Positions 8,306-17,086 of a stretch of 64,000 bases of DNA are shown one piece after another. Position 1 is the first letter of the stretch. Each line of letters opens with the position of its first letter. Where the stretch lies: positions 1 through 64,000 of the forward strand of contig JBCCGK010000029.1 of NCBI GenBank assembly GCA_039029315.1, in the 5' to 3' direction. The stretch is from JBCCCJ01 sp039029315 (GTDB lineage Bacteria; Bacteroidota; Bacteroidia; J057). Below the pieces are notes generated by a model. It had not been told where the DNA came from. It saw nothing but the letters and a program-made list of their open reading frames with translations, and ran no database searches. A program made the translations under genes and the position numbers.

Positions 8306-10057
8306 ATGCATAAACTCTTGCAACGGCAGTTGAAACGATTAGGGAGAAAACACAAGGAGCCTTTAGCTATGCTAGAGGCTCTCAAGGATGTGATTAGCCA
8401 GACGTATGAGGAGGCCGATAAAGAGAGGAGAAAGAAAGATCGCTCTGTGGAGTTAATGTCTTCAGAATTGATGGAATTGACTCGTAAGAACCAGGAAAAA
8501 AGCGAAGCCTATATCCAGGCAATCATGGAGAATGTGGTAGATGGAATCATCATGTTAAATGGCAATCATGAAATAACCTCCTTCAATCCCGTTGCTGAGA
8601 ATATGTTTGGACACCAAGTGGAACAGGTGCTCGGAAAAACTCCTGGATTTTTGCTTGAAGAATCCTTCCAGGACGATTTTGTTGAGTTGTTGGACCATTC
8701 CCTGATTGAGGGGGGCTATGTGTCTTCAGATGGAGGAAAGGAGTTTTTGGGGAAAAATATCGAAGGCAAAGAGTTCCCACTTGAGTTTTCTATCAGTGTT
8801 ATCAACCTGGAAGATGAATCGTTTTTGCTTCTGATCATGAAGGACATTTCTGAACGAAAACGAATCGAGCGAGAATTGATTCTTGCGAAAGAAACTGCCA
8901 TAGAAAGTGCAAAGGCAAAAGCACAATTTCTCTCCAATATGAGTCATGAGATTCGTACTCCGATGAATGCTGTATTGGGACTGACAGAAATGTTGATGGA
9001 GGAAGACCCCCGGCAGGATCAGCTGGATACACTCAAAATTCTCAAATTCTCTGGAGACAATTTATTGGTTATCATCAATGATATCCTGGATTTTAGCAAA
9101 ATTGAGGCTGGTAAAATTGATCTGGAAACAATCGATATTGATCTAAAAGATTTGACTACTAGCATTCAAACCTCTCTGGTTGGAAAAGCAACGGAAAAAG
9201 GAATCAAGCTTGAAATCCAAAAAGACCCCAAAATTCCGGCTTTTATTAAGGGAGATCCAGTGCGCCTTTCTCAGGTGTTAACCAATCTGGTAAGCAATGC
9301 TGTCAAGTTCACCAGTCAGGGGGGAGTAACGCTTGAGATGTTGCACCAAGGAGAAAGTCCCAAGACGATTCAGATACAATTCAATGTGATCGATACCGGA
9401 ATAGGCATTCCAGAGGATAAACTGGAACTGATATTCGAGAGTTTCACCCAATCAAACTCCAATACCACCAGAAAGTTTGGAGGAACAGGACTTGGATTGG
9501 CGATTTCCAAGCGTCTGGTAGAATTGTTCGGAGGCCAAATCAAGGTGGAAAGTAAAATAGGGGTAGGAACCACTTTTTCATTTGCCTTGACATTTGCCAA
9601 ATCTCTCAAAGATGAGAGCCAAAATCATCGATCTCACAAACAGTCCATCACCTCTCTGACAGGTCTGGAAGGAGCAAAAATTTTGTTGGTGGAGGACAAC
9701 AAAGTCAATCAAATTGTTGCCTCCAAATTCCTCAAAAAATGGAAGATAGCGTTTGACATTGCAGACAATGGACTCATTGCCGTTGAGATGGTCCAGAAGA
9801 AGGAATATGAATTGGTGCTCATGGATCTGCATATGCCTGAACTGGATGGCTATCAGGCAACGATCAGGATCAGAGCGTTGGAAGATCCCACTTATTCCTC
9901 CCTGCCCATTATTGCTTTGACGGCTTCTGCACTGATTCAAATCAAACAAGAAGTCCTGGATGCAGGGATGAATGATTTTGTTTCAAAACCATTTAAGGCC
10001 AAGGAACTGTATCAAACCATGTTGGACAACATTCGCCGCTTAAGCCCAAAAGCCTAA
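8306..10057 (+). CDS. PAS-HisKA-HATPase-receiver hybrid histidine kinase
   Basis: A 583-residue soluble hybrid sensor kinase with no membrane segment. In order it has a charged helical N-terminus (1-70), a PAS domain (about 68-185), HisKA with the phospho-accepting His214 (SHEIRTPMNAVLG), a HATPase domain with the N box (NLVSNAVKF), G1 box (DTGIGIPEDK) and G2 box (GGTGLGLAISK), and a C-terminal receiver with phospho-acceptor Asp507 (LMDLHMPELDGYQA) and the conserved KPF lysine. There is no HPt or output domain, so a separate phosphotransfer protein must exist elsewhere. It is co-directional with and close to the FIST gene, which probably supplies its input. Confidence 0.95.
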   Translation: MHKLLQRQLKRLGRKHKEPLAMLEALKDVISQTYEEADKERRKKDRSVELMSSELMELTRKNQEKSEAYIQAIMENVVDGIIMLNGNHEITSFNPVAENMFGHQVEQVLGKTPGFLLEESFQDDFVELLDHSLIEGGYVSSDGGKEFLGKNIEGKEFPLEFSISVINLEDESFLLLIMKDISERKRIERELILAKETAIESAKAKAQFLSNMSHEIRTPMNAVLGLTEMLMEEDPRQDQLDTLKILKFSGDNLLVIINDILDFSKIEAGKIDLETIDIDLKDLTTSIQTSLVGKATEKGIKLEIQKDPKIPAFIKGDPVRLSQVLTNLVSNAVKFTSQGGVTLEMLHQGESPKTIQIQFNVIDTGIGIPEDKLELIFESFTQSNSNTTRKFGGTGLGLAISKRLVELFGGQIKVESKIGVGTTFSFALTFAKSLKDESQNHRSHKQSITSLTGLEGAKILLVEDNKVNQIVASKFLKKWKIAFDIADNGLIAVEMVQKKEYELVLMDLHMPELDGYQATIRIRALEDPTYSSLPIIALTASALIQIKQEVLDAGMNDFVSKPFKAKELYQTMLDNIRRLSPKA

Positions 10058-10069
10058 GCGGCGGTTTAT
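10034..10069 (+). terminator. Terminator overlapping the end of the hybrid kinase gene
   Basis: CGCCGCTTA (10034-10042) pairs with TAAGCGGCG (10055-10063), with a 12-base loop, followed by GTTTATT. The stop codon TAA lies inside the right arm. The GC-rich stem is strong but the T tract is short. Confidence 0.55.
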
Positions 10070-10094
10070 TCATGATTCCAAAATCATCTGCTTT

Positions 10095-11003
10095 TTACTC
10101 AATCACCAGTTTTTGAGTCTGAATCTGAGCATTTGACTGGATCCGTACGACATACACACCCTTTTTCAGACCTTTCGTTAGAATTTCCTCAGTATAGTTC
10201 CCCGCTTGGAGATCATCATAATTCTTGCTTCTTACGAGAGTCCCTTGTGGATCAATGAGCTGGATTTCTACCTTCCCAGCATGCTGCAAACGATAGGACA
10301 AGCTCGTGCTGCCTGTGCTTGGGTTGGGGTATACAGTGAGGGAAGAAGCTTCGTTTTCGTCCGTGAAAGGCAAGACTGTGGCTTCGGGATTCAGAAGTAG
10401 GAATCCAACGGGACTGTGGATCTGCCTGAAGAATCCCATTTTTCTGCCCCTATGCCCACCACCTCTTCGACCTTGATGCGAATGATGACCTTTTTCTCTC
10501 CTATCCATCCCCTCTCTTTTTCTGCCTTCCATACCTTGATGGTGATCAGGCATCAGAGACTTGATATCCGCTCGCCAGGTCTCCATTTGTGGCCTGAGGT
10601 CCATCAGGAGCTGGTCAATTTCTGTTTCATATTTATCTGCAATGGCCCATGCACGCGTCATCAATAGGCGTCGCTCCTTCATATGAGCACGGAAGGCTTC
10701 TCTTTGTTCTTCTGTGGGGCTTGCTCCCTGCTTAAACTCCTCTCTTTTGGGACGATTGGCCTTCATGTTCTCGCGTAAGACCTTCTGTTCTTCTCTGATC
10801 TGATCCACTGCTATTCTGTCCTCTGCACTTATGAGTTGATCAAGGGCTTGACGTTGGGATGTCAAAACAGGAAACACATTGGCCTCCACATAGGCATGAA
10901 TGTCGTGTTTTGTTTGTTTTCGCTTGCTTTCCTGAGCCAAAGATAGGTTGAGACTGGCAATAGAAATTATGGTTCCAAGAAGGAATATATGCTTCGCTTT
11001 CAT
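10095..11003 (-). CDS. Secreted Spy/LTXXQ-like helical protein with T9SS sorting domain
   Basis: A 302-residue exported protein. After a signal peptide (1-23, ending SLAQ) comes a long charged helical region (about 30-150) that resembles the Spy/CpxP (LTXXQ) fold, with repeated Glu/Arg/Lys heptads and EEQREAFRAHMKERR. Next is a His/Gly/Arg-rich linker (about 155-190, with HHSHQGRRGGGHRGRK), then a typical type A T9SS C-terminal sorting domain (about 225-302) beginning TVYPNPSTGSTSL and ending TQKLVIE. It should be secreted across the outer membrane and attached or released. The His-rich linker could bind metal; that is inference. Spy-like proteins are normally periplasmic chaperones, so surface export is unusual. 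Confidence 0.82.
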   Translation of the reverse strand: MKAKHIFLLGTIISIASLNLSLAQESKRKQTKHDIHAYVEANVFPVLTSQRQALDQLISAEDRIAVDQIREEQKVLRENMKANRPKREEFKQGASPTEEQREAFRAHMKERRLLMTRAWAIADKYETEIDQLLMDLRPQMETWRADIKSLMPDHHQGMEGRKREGMDRREKGHHSHQGRRGGGHRGRKMGFFRQIHSPVGFLLLNPEATVLPFTDENEASSLTVYPNPSTGSTSLSYRLQHAGKVEIQLIDPQGTLVRSKNYDDLQAGNYTEEILTKGLKKGVYVVRIQSNAQIQTQKLVIE

Positions 11004-11322
11004 TGTTGGAAGATGTTAAATTGAAGGTAAGAAAAATAAGACTTATCAGATCTGAATACACTTCTTTGACAAGCATACGTGGCAAAATATTCCCCCTGGG
11101 AAAAAAAAATATAAAATACTTGATCTGTGGAGGATGTCAGCCTATTCTCCCTGACATATGTTTTGATTCCATGTGGCAGGAGTAGACCTTGATTTTTCAT
11201 TCTTCCTGCTGGTGATGGGGATTCCAGCCACTAAGCCGAGTGTTCGGAAGATGACAAAAAAAGCTCTAACAATTCGTTAGAGCTTTTTTTGAGAATTATT
11301 TTATTCAAGCGGGGAATGAATA
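11004..11322. other. Gap between the T9SS protein and DUF3276 genes
   Basis: No gene fits here. The right end holds the DUF3276 terminator, listed separately. In the middle is a perfect seven-base inverted repeat, ATGTCAG (11134-11140) with CTGACAT (11151-11157), which could be an operator or a short RNA hairpin. The promoter of the minus-strand T9SS gene should also lie here, but I found no clear TAnnTTTG element; TATTTTTC on the minus strand near 11030 is the nearest. Confidence 0.4.
11255..11290 (-). terminator. Perfect bidirectional terminator after the DUF3276 gene
   Basis: AAAAAAGCTCTAAC (11257-11270) pairs perfectly with GTTAGAGCTTTTTT (11276-11289) around a five-base loop. Because both an A tract and a T tract flank the stem, it can stop transcription on either strand. 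It lies about 35 bases after the DUF3276 stop, so its clear job is on the minus strand. Confidence 0.85.
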
Positions 11323-11757
11323 TTAATCGTCCCAACTTGTTGAGATTTCTTCCAACTCACTCACTTCACTTTCACCTTCACTGGAGTCAGTATCAGTAAC
11401 CTCTTCAGAAGCAACAGGGGAATCTTCTACTACGGTTTCTTCGTTCACATTCGAGGCCCCTTCTGAATTGGCTCGCTCGTATTCCCGATCTCTTCTGTCA
11501 AACTCATCATAATCATAATCCGGCATGAGTTCAGTCTTCACATGATTGATGGTTTTGGTGAGGGATGCGAGAAACTTGTTAAAGTCTTCTTTGTAGAGGA
11601 ATATTTTGTGCTTGTCATATCCCCTTCCATTGAATCTTCGTTTACTTTCTGTAATGGTGATGTAGTAGTCGTTAGAACGGGTGGATCTTACATCAAAAAA
11701 GTAAGTTCTTTTTCCAGCTCTAATCTTTTCTGAGTACACTTCATCTCTCCCTTGCAT
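11323..11757 (-). CDS. PUR-alpha-like nucleic-acid-binding protein (DUF3276)
   Basis: A 144-residue member of the DUF3276/PUR family, found throughout Bacteroidota and in spirochaetes. The PUR fold spans about residues 1-85 with the conserved RAGKRTYFFDVRSTRSNDYY and FLYKEDFNKF blocks. These proteins are thought to bind single-stranded DNA or RNA and act in the cytoplasm. The last 60 residues are very acidic (runs of Glu, Ser, Val) and probably unstructured. The ATG at 11757 is chosen because the frame extends upstream only to a TTG inside the promoter's -7 element. Confidence 0.9.
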   Translation of the reverse strand: MQGRDEVYSEKIRAGKRTYFFDVRSTRSNDYYITITESKRRFNGRGYDKHKIFLYKEDFNKFLASLTKTINHVKTELMPDYDYDEFDRRDREYERANSEGASNVNEETVVEDSPVASEEVTDTDSSEGESEVSELEEISTSWDD

Positions 11758-11793
11758 AACTTCAATTATTAGTTCTAAGGTTTCCTTTCGGAG

Positions 11794-11824
11794 CAAAAAT
11801 ATGAATTTATGGAAAACCTAACAA
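11794..11824 (-). promoter_or_regulatory. Bacteroidota-type promoter for the DUF3276 gene
   Basis: On the minus strand TTG (11822-11824) is followed after 20 bases by TATTTTTG (11794-11801), a full match to TAnnTTTG at ideal spacing. The leader to the ATG at 11757 is about 30 bases. Confidence 0.72.
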
Positions 11825-11871
11825 CTGATTTGTAGGAATATAGCGAATTTATCAGCTTGACTTCAATGAAT

Positions 11872-12948
11872 TTATTTATTTTTTTCTCCAGATTCTGACA
11901 GATCTATTCCAGCTTCTTTGAGTCGTTGTTGTTCTTTTGCTCGCTCCTCCTGTAGCTGTTTTTGGGTAAGTTTGGAATTGTAATCTTCTGCCAATTCTAC
12001 ATTGGTATACCATTCAAAGAATCCACCCTTTTTGTTGTAATAGAGGGCATCATAAGAGCCATCAGGCCCCATTTCCCAGATTTCAGTAAGTTTTCGGTCT
12101 CCAGGTTTGGGACTTGCCAGATGATCATAGACGATCATTTTTTTCTTGCTCAGTTTGCTCTTTTTGACATATGCCTGATTCAAACTAAATGGGGCATATT
12201 CAGAATATTTAAACAAGGCTCTAAATTTAGGAATCAAATCAAAATAAAACACATTTGCCCCAAATATTACGCGGTCCTTTTTGTTGGGATCAAAACTCAT
12301 GACATCCACAAACTTCAGATTACTGCGGTTGTCCAGCCCATTCCAGCCTGTCATCACATAGAAAGTTTGTTTTTCTTTTTTGACACGGCCTTTGCTATCC
12401 ATTTTTTTTGGATCATAGTATTTGAATGGCAAGGCTGGGATGTTTTTCGAATATTTCATTTGATAATAGAGGCCGCCTATCCAATTGTAGTTGTCCAACA
12501 CCATGTTTTCTACCCCAGGCGGGATTTCATCCATCTCGACCAACGGGATGATGATATATTCTGTATTGCCAGTTGTTTCTTCCTGATATCGACGCTGAAT
12601 GAGTCCAAAATAGTAATGAGACTGCTCAGAATAATAAGCATCTTCGGTTGGCTTATTGATTATTTGCCAGGTAAAAACTCTAAAACTATTGTCCTGAGCA
12701 GTCAGAATAGACACTGTCTCCAGAGAATCAAAGCCATAGGCATAGCTCTCCGGGCGCTCAAGTGTCTCCATCAGCAATTTGGTGAAGGCTTTATTCTGTT
12801 TCTTTTTATGTTCGAGAGAAGGATGATTGAGGATATCCACGGCATATCCTTTCAATTCTCGTTCAATCTCAATCATGGAATCTTGAGCGAAAACAGAACT
12901 AAGGAAGCCTATGGCGCACAAATAAAGCAGGATGGGGAATGATTTCAT
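11872..12948 (-). CDS. Secreted protein of unknown function
   Basis: A 358-residue exported protein that I do not recognise as a named family. Residues 1-21 are a signal peptide (MKSFPILLYLCAIGFLSSVF, then AQ). The mature part is a mixed alpha/beta domain without membrane segments. It contains the stretch SILTAQDNSFRVFTWQI and a middle block rich in Tyr and Lys (GGLYYQMKYSKNI). The C-terminal 40 residues are charged and helical (KLTQKQLQEERAKEQQRLKE). Its length and even composition suggest a conserved Bacteroidota periplasmic protein. The ATG at 12948 is two codons after a possible TTG and begins the signal peptide directly. Confidence 0.82.
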   Translation of the reverse strand: MKSFPILLYLCAIGFLSSVFAQDSMIEIERELKGYAVDILNHPSLEHKKKQNKAFTKLLMETLERPESYAYGFDSLETVSILTAQDNSFRVFTWQIINKPTEDAYYSEQSHYYFGLIQRRYQEETTGNTEYIIIPLVEMDEIPPGVENMVLDNYNWIGGLYYQMKYSKNIPALPFKYYDPKKMDSKGRVKKEKQTFYVMTGWNGLDNRSNLKFVDVMSFDPNKKDRVIFGANVFYFDLIPKFRALFKYSEYAPFSLNQAYVKKSKLSKKKMIVYDHLASPKPGDRKLTEIWEMGPDGSYDALYYNKKGGFFEWYTNVELAEDYNSKLTQKQLQEERAKEQQRLKEAGIDLSESGEKNK

Positions 12949-13037
12949 AGTCAAAACAACAACTTATGGACAAATGAAGGATGTCAATAACAGATGTAGG
13001 AGGATGCCAATTTCCCTACAGACTATGTTTCGCAAAT

Positions 13038-13748
13038 TCAGTGAAATGCTGCCCCATACTGAGTAAGGAACATCTCGGCAGTAGCATGATTGGTGATTGT
13101 CGCATCTGCTAATTCAAGGACTCGTGAAGGAAATTGTTTGATCAGATGGTATTCATGCGTGGCCATCAGGATGGCTGTACCTGCATGATGGATTTTCATT
13201 AGCAGCTCCATGATATATTGCGATGTCTCCGGGTCAAGGTTTCCGGTAGGTTCATCCGCAATTAGCAGATGGGGCTCATTCAATAAGGCTCTTGCTATGG
13301 CAGCTCGTTGCTTTTCTCCACCGGACAATTGGTGGGGAAAAGAATTGGCTTTTCCTGTCAATCCAACTTGAAGCAAGACCTCACTGATTCTCCTCTTGAT
13401 CTCAGCTGCTTTTTTCCAACCAGTGGCTTTGAGTGCAAATTGTAGATTCTGGTAGATCGACCTGTCGGGCAAAAGCTGATAATCCTGAAACACGATTCCG
13501 AGTTTTCTTCGCAAGAAGGGAATCTCTGTTCGGGACAGTTTGGACACCTGATAGCCAGCAACAGATACAATTCCAGCATCTACGGGCAAATCTGCATATA
13601 TGAGTTTCAGCAAGCTCGACTTACCGACACCTGTTCTGCCAACAAGGTAGACGAATTCTCCTTTATCCAATTGAAAGGAAATGTCCTTCAACAAAAATCG
13701 TTGGTGTATACTTAAGGAAACAGTGGAAAAGGACAGGATAGCCGACAT
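13038..13748 (-). CDS. ftsE: FtsE-like ABC transporter ATP-binding protein
   Basis: A 236-residue ABC ATPase of the FtsE/LolD type. The Walker A motif is GRTGVGKS (37-44), the signature is LSGGEKQR (141-148) and Walker B is LLIADEPTGNLD (161-172). FtsE works with the membrane protein FtsX to control cell-wall hydrolases during division. No FtsX gene is adjacent, which is common in Bacteroidota where the partner is elsewhere. It starts 15 bases after the 78-residue gene and is the last gene of a three-gene unit headed by the PspC protein. The symbol rests on overall similarity; a lipoprotein-export (LolD) role is the main alternative. Confidence 0.85.
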   Translation of the reverse strand: MSAILSFSTVSLSIHQRFLLKDISFQLDKGEFVYLVGRTGVGKSSLLKLIYADLPVDAGIVSVAGYQVSKLSRTEIPFLRRKLGIVFQDYQLLPDRSIYQNLQFALKATGWKKAAEIKRRISEVLLQVGLTGKANSFPHQLSGGEKQRAAIARALLNEPHLLIADEPTGNLDPETSQYIMELLMKIHHAGTAILMATHEYHLIKQFPSRVLELADATITNHATAEMFLTQYGAAFH

Positions 13749-13763
13749 AGGGATAAGGATACG

Positions 13764-14000
13764 TCAATCTGAAGGGTTCTCTTCTTCTACAATCACTTTG
13801 GTCATTTTGCCATATTCCTCCAGACTATCAATGGTAGACTGGATTTGCATCGCATAATTTTCGTTTTTCACTACCTTCAACAATCGTTCCTTTCTTCCCG
13901 GCCGAAAATATCCGATCAATGTAAGCTGCTCATCCCGCAATTGAATATAGTCGGGTATTTTTGCTTTTCCCTTAACTTTTAGTAGGTAAAATGTCGGCAT
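13764..14000 (-). CDS. Small conserved protein of unknown function
   Basis: A 78-residue soluble protein, starting MPTFYLLKVKGKAKIPDY. It has a strand-rich first half (YIQLRDEQLTLIGYF) and an acidic tail ending EEENPSD. I do not recognise it. It is wedged between the PspC and FtsE-like genes with gaps of 8 and 15 bases, so translation is probably coupled and a link to the envelope is likely. Confidence 0.78.
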   Translation of the reverse strand: MPTFYLLKVKGKAKIPDYIQLRDEQLTLIGYFRPGRKERLLKVVKNENYAMQIQSTIDSLEEYGKMTKVIVEEENPSD

Positions 14001-14008
14001 TATAAGGA

Positions 14009-14746
14009 TTACATTCTGGGATCTGTCGTCCTTCTGGGAGGCCGTTTCTCCGTATAGGATTCATAGTTAGCCGGTAAGGCAATGGATAAGAGGAAATAAA
14101 TGATCGGGATGATTGGCATGACAGGGAAGGCCATGAACAATCCTGCGATGAAAGCGAATCTGACCAAGGCGGCCGATATTCCAGCATATTCTGCAATCCC
14201 ACCTGCAACACCAGAAAAAACCCGATTGGTTCTGGATCGCTGTAACGTCTTACGATTGGTAGGTGGCGCGGTGGTCCGTCGGTAGCTCCGGGCTTCTTGT
14301 CGTTGCCTTTGCTGACGTGTACGGCTCGTATTTTGAGTCTTTGCCCGAGAGTTAGCCTCTTCTTTGGGTTTGGCCTGGGATGCAACCGGTTTTGTTTTTC
14401 GGTAAACATTCAATGCCGGGAAATTCAATTCTTTTTGTCTAAATGCCAGTTTAAGCGTTTTGTAAAACCCATACCCAAGCGCCCCGAATCCCAAAATTGG
14501 GAAAGCTGCATCTCGCAGAAAACTCACAAGATCCGCAGGAAAAATATTCAAACTCCCCAACAATCCGGTCGCGAGGAGGGCTGCACCTGCAAAAAATGCC
14601 ATCATTCCGGCCGATCCTAACTTGCCGTTCTGATCTTTTTCCACCTCTTCATCTCTTTCTCTGATTTTCTCAATATCATCATACATCAAGGAAGTATCAA
14701 ATTCCTCTGCGATGCTACTCCGTCTTCTATACCTTTCTCTATCCAT
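14009..14746 (-). CDS. PspC-domain membrane protein
   Basis: A 245-residue membrane protein. The C-terminal third (about 168-225) is a PspC domain: RTNRVFSGVAGGIAEYAGIS followed by a long hydrophobic segment (LVRFAFIAGLFMAFPVMPII). PspC proteins sense or answer envelope stress. Two further hydrophobic helices lie at about 45-90. They are joined to PspC by a basic Gln/Arg/Thr linker (RTRQQRQRQEARSYRR). It heads the operon with the 78-residue protein and the FtsE-like ATPase. A -7 promoter element lies 35 bases upstream. Confidence 0.88.
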   Translation of the reverse strand: MDRERYRRRSSIAEEFDTSLMYDDIEKIRERDEEVEKDQNGKLGSAGMMAFFAGAALLATGLLGSLNIFPADLVSFLRDAAFPILGFGALGYGFYKTLKLAFRQKELNFPALNVYRKTKPVASQAKPKEEANSRAKTQNTSRTRQQRQRQEARSYRRTTAPPTNRKTLQRSRTNRVFSGVAGGIAEYAGISAALVRFAFIAGLFMAFPVMPIIPIIYFLLSIALPANYESYTEKRPPRRTTDPRM

Positions 14747-14780
14747 ATATGATTTGTGTGCAATTATTTCTATTTAATGA

Positions 14781-14788
14781 CAAAATTA
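14781..14788 (-). promoter_or_regulatory. Probable -7 promoter element of the PspC operon
   Basis: TAATTTTG on the minus strand fits TAnnTTTG and lies 34 bases from the start codon. No TTG is found at the expected distance, so this is only half a promoter. Confidence 0.42.
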
Positions 14789-14847
14789 GAAGAAACAAAA
14801 GTTCCTCCTATAGTGTACGTGGAAATTACGATAAGTTTTCACGAAAA

Positions 14848-16386
14848 TCAAAGCTCTTCTATGACAAGATATTGATGTTCGAATTTCAGAGGCTCTACAG
14901 CTTGCCAAACCATCTCTACCAATCGCTCAGGACTGATTTCGGGAAAAGAAAACACACCTAGCACCCGCTCCTGAACCTGACCATCAGGCTGAATTCTTAT
15001 TTTTAGTCGTTCCGCTTCTTGAAATGTAGTCGGGAATCTATTTCTCATCACCTTGCCAGCTTTTTTCTGGATGCGTTGGAGGTGCTTTTGTGCCCTCACG
15101 CGAAGAGCAATGGTAGATTTGGCCAGGGTGGGCGAAATCTCTGCTCCAATATATCGCGTCATGGAATCTATTTGAGCAAGAATTGCCTGTTGATGTCGAA
15201 TCAACTCTGTATCCTCCCAGACAGCTGGCAAGAGTTGTTGGTGCAATTTGTGTAGGGGGAGATGGATGTCAGCGGGATCAAATCCCAATGCTTTCCACGC
15301 CTCCAATTCTGAGTGCTCAAAAATTGTGGCAGAGAAGCGTGGCAATACGACTGGAAAATTGACTTTTGTCTGGTCAAATAACTCTTTGAGCTGCAACCAA
15401 TAGGAAAGCTCCCCCCATCCTCCAAAATACGCCAAATTTGGTAGGATCATTTCCTGATAGAGTGGGCGAAGAGAAACATTTGGACTGAATCGTTCTGGGT
15501 GATCCTGGACGATCTGAAGCATGTCTGCCTGACTCAGTTGTCCCTTTCGATTGAGAATACTAAAATTTTCTCCCTCTCTTGTGATACGGTCCCTTCCTGA
15601 TTCATCGAGATAAAAGAGATTGATTTCTCTAGGGCTAATTTGCTGTTTGTACTGAGCTTCTACCAGTTTTTGAGATTGAGTGCTTACGCTTCGATAAGCG
15701 AGTGAGTCAAGGAGTTCCTGCTCGACGACAGGTCTGAATACCGCCTTTAACTCCGGATGATCTGCATCGAGCATGAGCACGCCATAGCTGTCGAAGAGTG
15801 CATGAGACAGACTTCTGAAGGCGTCTGTCCAACTGCTTCCGGCTTTGTAGTGACTTGCCCAAGAAGAGGATGGGCCAAGCTCAGCGATGGATGACTCGAT
15901 GAGATGTGTCCCAACTTGAGATTGAAAGTTTCCCTTGTAGGTTTTCTTTTGCCCAAATGATGGATAGTAGTGATTGATTTCCTCAAAATCATGATCTTCG
16001 GTATGAATCCAGAAAATAGGAACAAATCGATAGGCGTCCAATTGATCATTGAGATGCTGTGCAAGTTTTGCTGCGCTGAGGACTTTGTAAGTTGTAAAGA
16101 GTGGCCCACCGTACAATACCAGCTGGTGACCTGTTGTAATGGTGAAGCAGTTGTCTTGCCCCAGCCATTCAAGATGTTGCTGACTTTTGGGAGAAAGGGG
16201 GAGGTCACCATATTGCTCGCGTATTACTCTTTGCAACAATTTTCGATCAATATCTTCTCTGGACTTGTCTGCAATGACCTGGGCAAAGTCAATTTGCTGA
16301 ATGGGATATTGATAAAACGGTCTAAGAGACGGATGCTCAGATAAATAGGCTTCCTTAATGTTGGAGGGGGTAGAATTCAAAATCAT
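14848..16386 (-). CDS. bshC: Bacillithiol biosynthesis cysteine-adding enzyme BshC
   Basis: A 512-residue BshC, the enzyme thought to add cysteine to glucosaminyl-malate in the last step of bacillithiol synthesis. It has the family blocks FTITTGHQLVLYGGPLFTTYK and FVPIFWIHTEDHDFEEINHY in the Rossmann-like core, and a C-terminal coiled-coil region (about 380-450) as in the known structure. BshC is cytoplasmic. bshA and bshB are not in the window, as is usual in Bacteroidota where the genes are scattered. The length matches the family. Confidence 0.95.
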   Translation of the reverse strand: MILNSTPSNIKEAYLSEHPSLRPFYQYPIQQIDFAQVIADKSREDIDRKLLQRVIREQYGDLPLSPKSQQHLEWLGQDNCFTITTGHQLVLYGGPLFTTYKVLSAAKLAQHLNDQLDAYRFVPIFWIHTEDHDFEEINHYYPSFGQKKTYKGNFQSQVGTHLIESSIAELGPSSSWASHYKAGSSWTDAFRSLSHALFDSYGVLMLDADHPELKAVFRPVVEQELLDSLAYRSVSTQSQKLVEAQYKQQISPREINLFYLDESGRDRITREGENFSILNRKGQLSQADMLQIVQDHPERFSPNVSLRPLYQEMILPNLAYFGGWGELSYWLQLKELFDQTKVNFPVVLPRFSATIFEHSELEAWKALGFDPADIHLPLHKLHQQLLPAVWEDTELIRHQQAILAQIDSMTRYIGAEISPTLAKSTIALRVRAQKHLQRIQKKAGKVMRNRFPTTFQEAERLKIRIQPDGQVQERVLGVFSFPEISPERLVEMVWQAVEPLKFEHQYLVIEEL

Positions 16387-16478
16387 CTGCTACGGAATGA
16401 ATGCTTGAAAACGAATCAACAAATGTCCATGCTAGCGAGCAATTTCCCAAATGTGAGAGATGCTGATTTGGCCAAAGA

Positions 16479-17072
16479 TCAAAAATAGTGTGAATCTTTG
16501 TATGGGGTGAATCGATAATATTTGGGCCGGGAATCCAGCCGAATGTGAAGCCAGGATACCCCCAAACCTGCGGTGCTGATCCACATAGGCTGATTAGATA
16601 ATTTATTCAGACTTGCCAATCCTACGGCACGCCATAGGGAATGAATCTGAGTATGAGGAGCGTTTTGGATAAATATAGCCAAATGTGCATAGTGTTCATC
16701 CTCAGAAATGGGTACTGGCGCGACCAATGTGGCATCGCCACCCAGATTCGGGAAGGTGACAATGCCATTTTCCTGATTCCCAAATTGATTCTGAAAGGCC
16801 TGCGAATCTGCAGTGATTCTGGGAAGCATTGCGCTCTTAACCAGAACAAATTCGAAGGGCTGCTGTATGTTTGCTTTGGTGATTGGCGGAGTTTCCCAAA
16901 AATATCCATCGAAAGAGGCCTTTTGTAAAGAAGAGATGTATGTTTCCCGGAAGGCTTCATCGTTTATCCATAACTGAATAACTTCTTCATAGCTTAGTTT
17001 GTTTCCTTTTTTTCGAATGAAATATTTTTGAATACTGCCTGTCTTATTGAGTTGGAAAGTAATGTCCCACAT
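16479..17072 (-). CDS. DUF6940-like protein of unknown function
   Basis: A 197-residue soluble protein. Recognisable blocks are FPNLGGDATLVAPVP, YAHLAIFIQNAP, and a C-terminal signature STAGLGVSWLHIRLDSRPKY. From memory these fit the family named DUF6940; I could not run a search. No catalytic function is known to me. I start it at the ATG 17072, 14 bases after the stop of the OmpA-like gene. The longer frame reaches to 17147 and would overlap that gene by 61 bases. The short gap suggests one operon. Confidence 0.82.
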   Translation of the reverse strand: MWDITFQLNKTGSIQKYFIRKKGNKLSYEEVIQLWINDEAFRETYISSLQKASFDGYFWETPPITKANIQQPFEFVLVKSAMLPRITADSQAFQNQFGNQENGIVTFPNLGGDATLVAPVPISEDEHYAHLAIFIQNAPHTQIHSLWRAVGLASLNKLSNQPMWISTAGLGVSWLHIRLDSRPKYYRFTPYKDSHYF

Positions 17073-17086
17073 AGATGAATCGTCTG

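Noticed and set aside
11962..12942. Plus-strand open frame of 326 codons
   Set aside because: It lies fully antisense to the secreted protein gene at 11872-12948, has a composition rich in Ile, Phe and His with no domain pattern, and lacks its own start signals.
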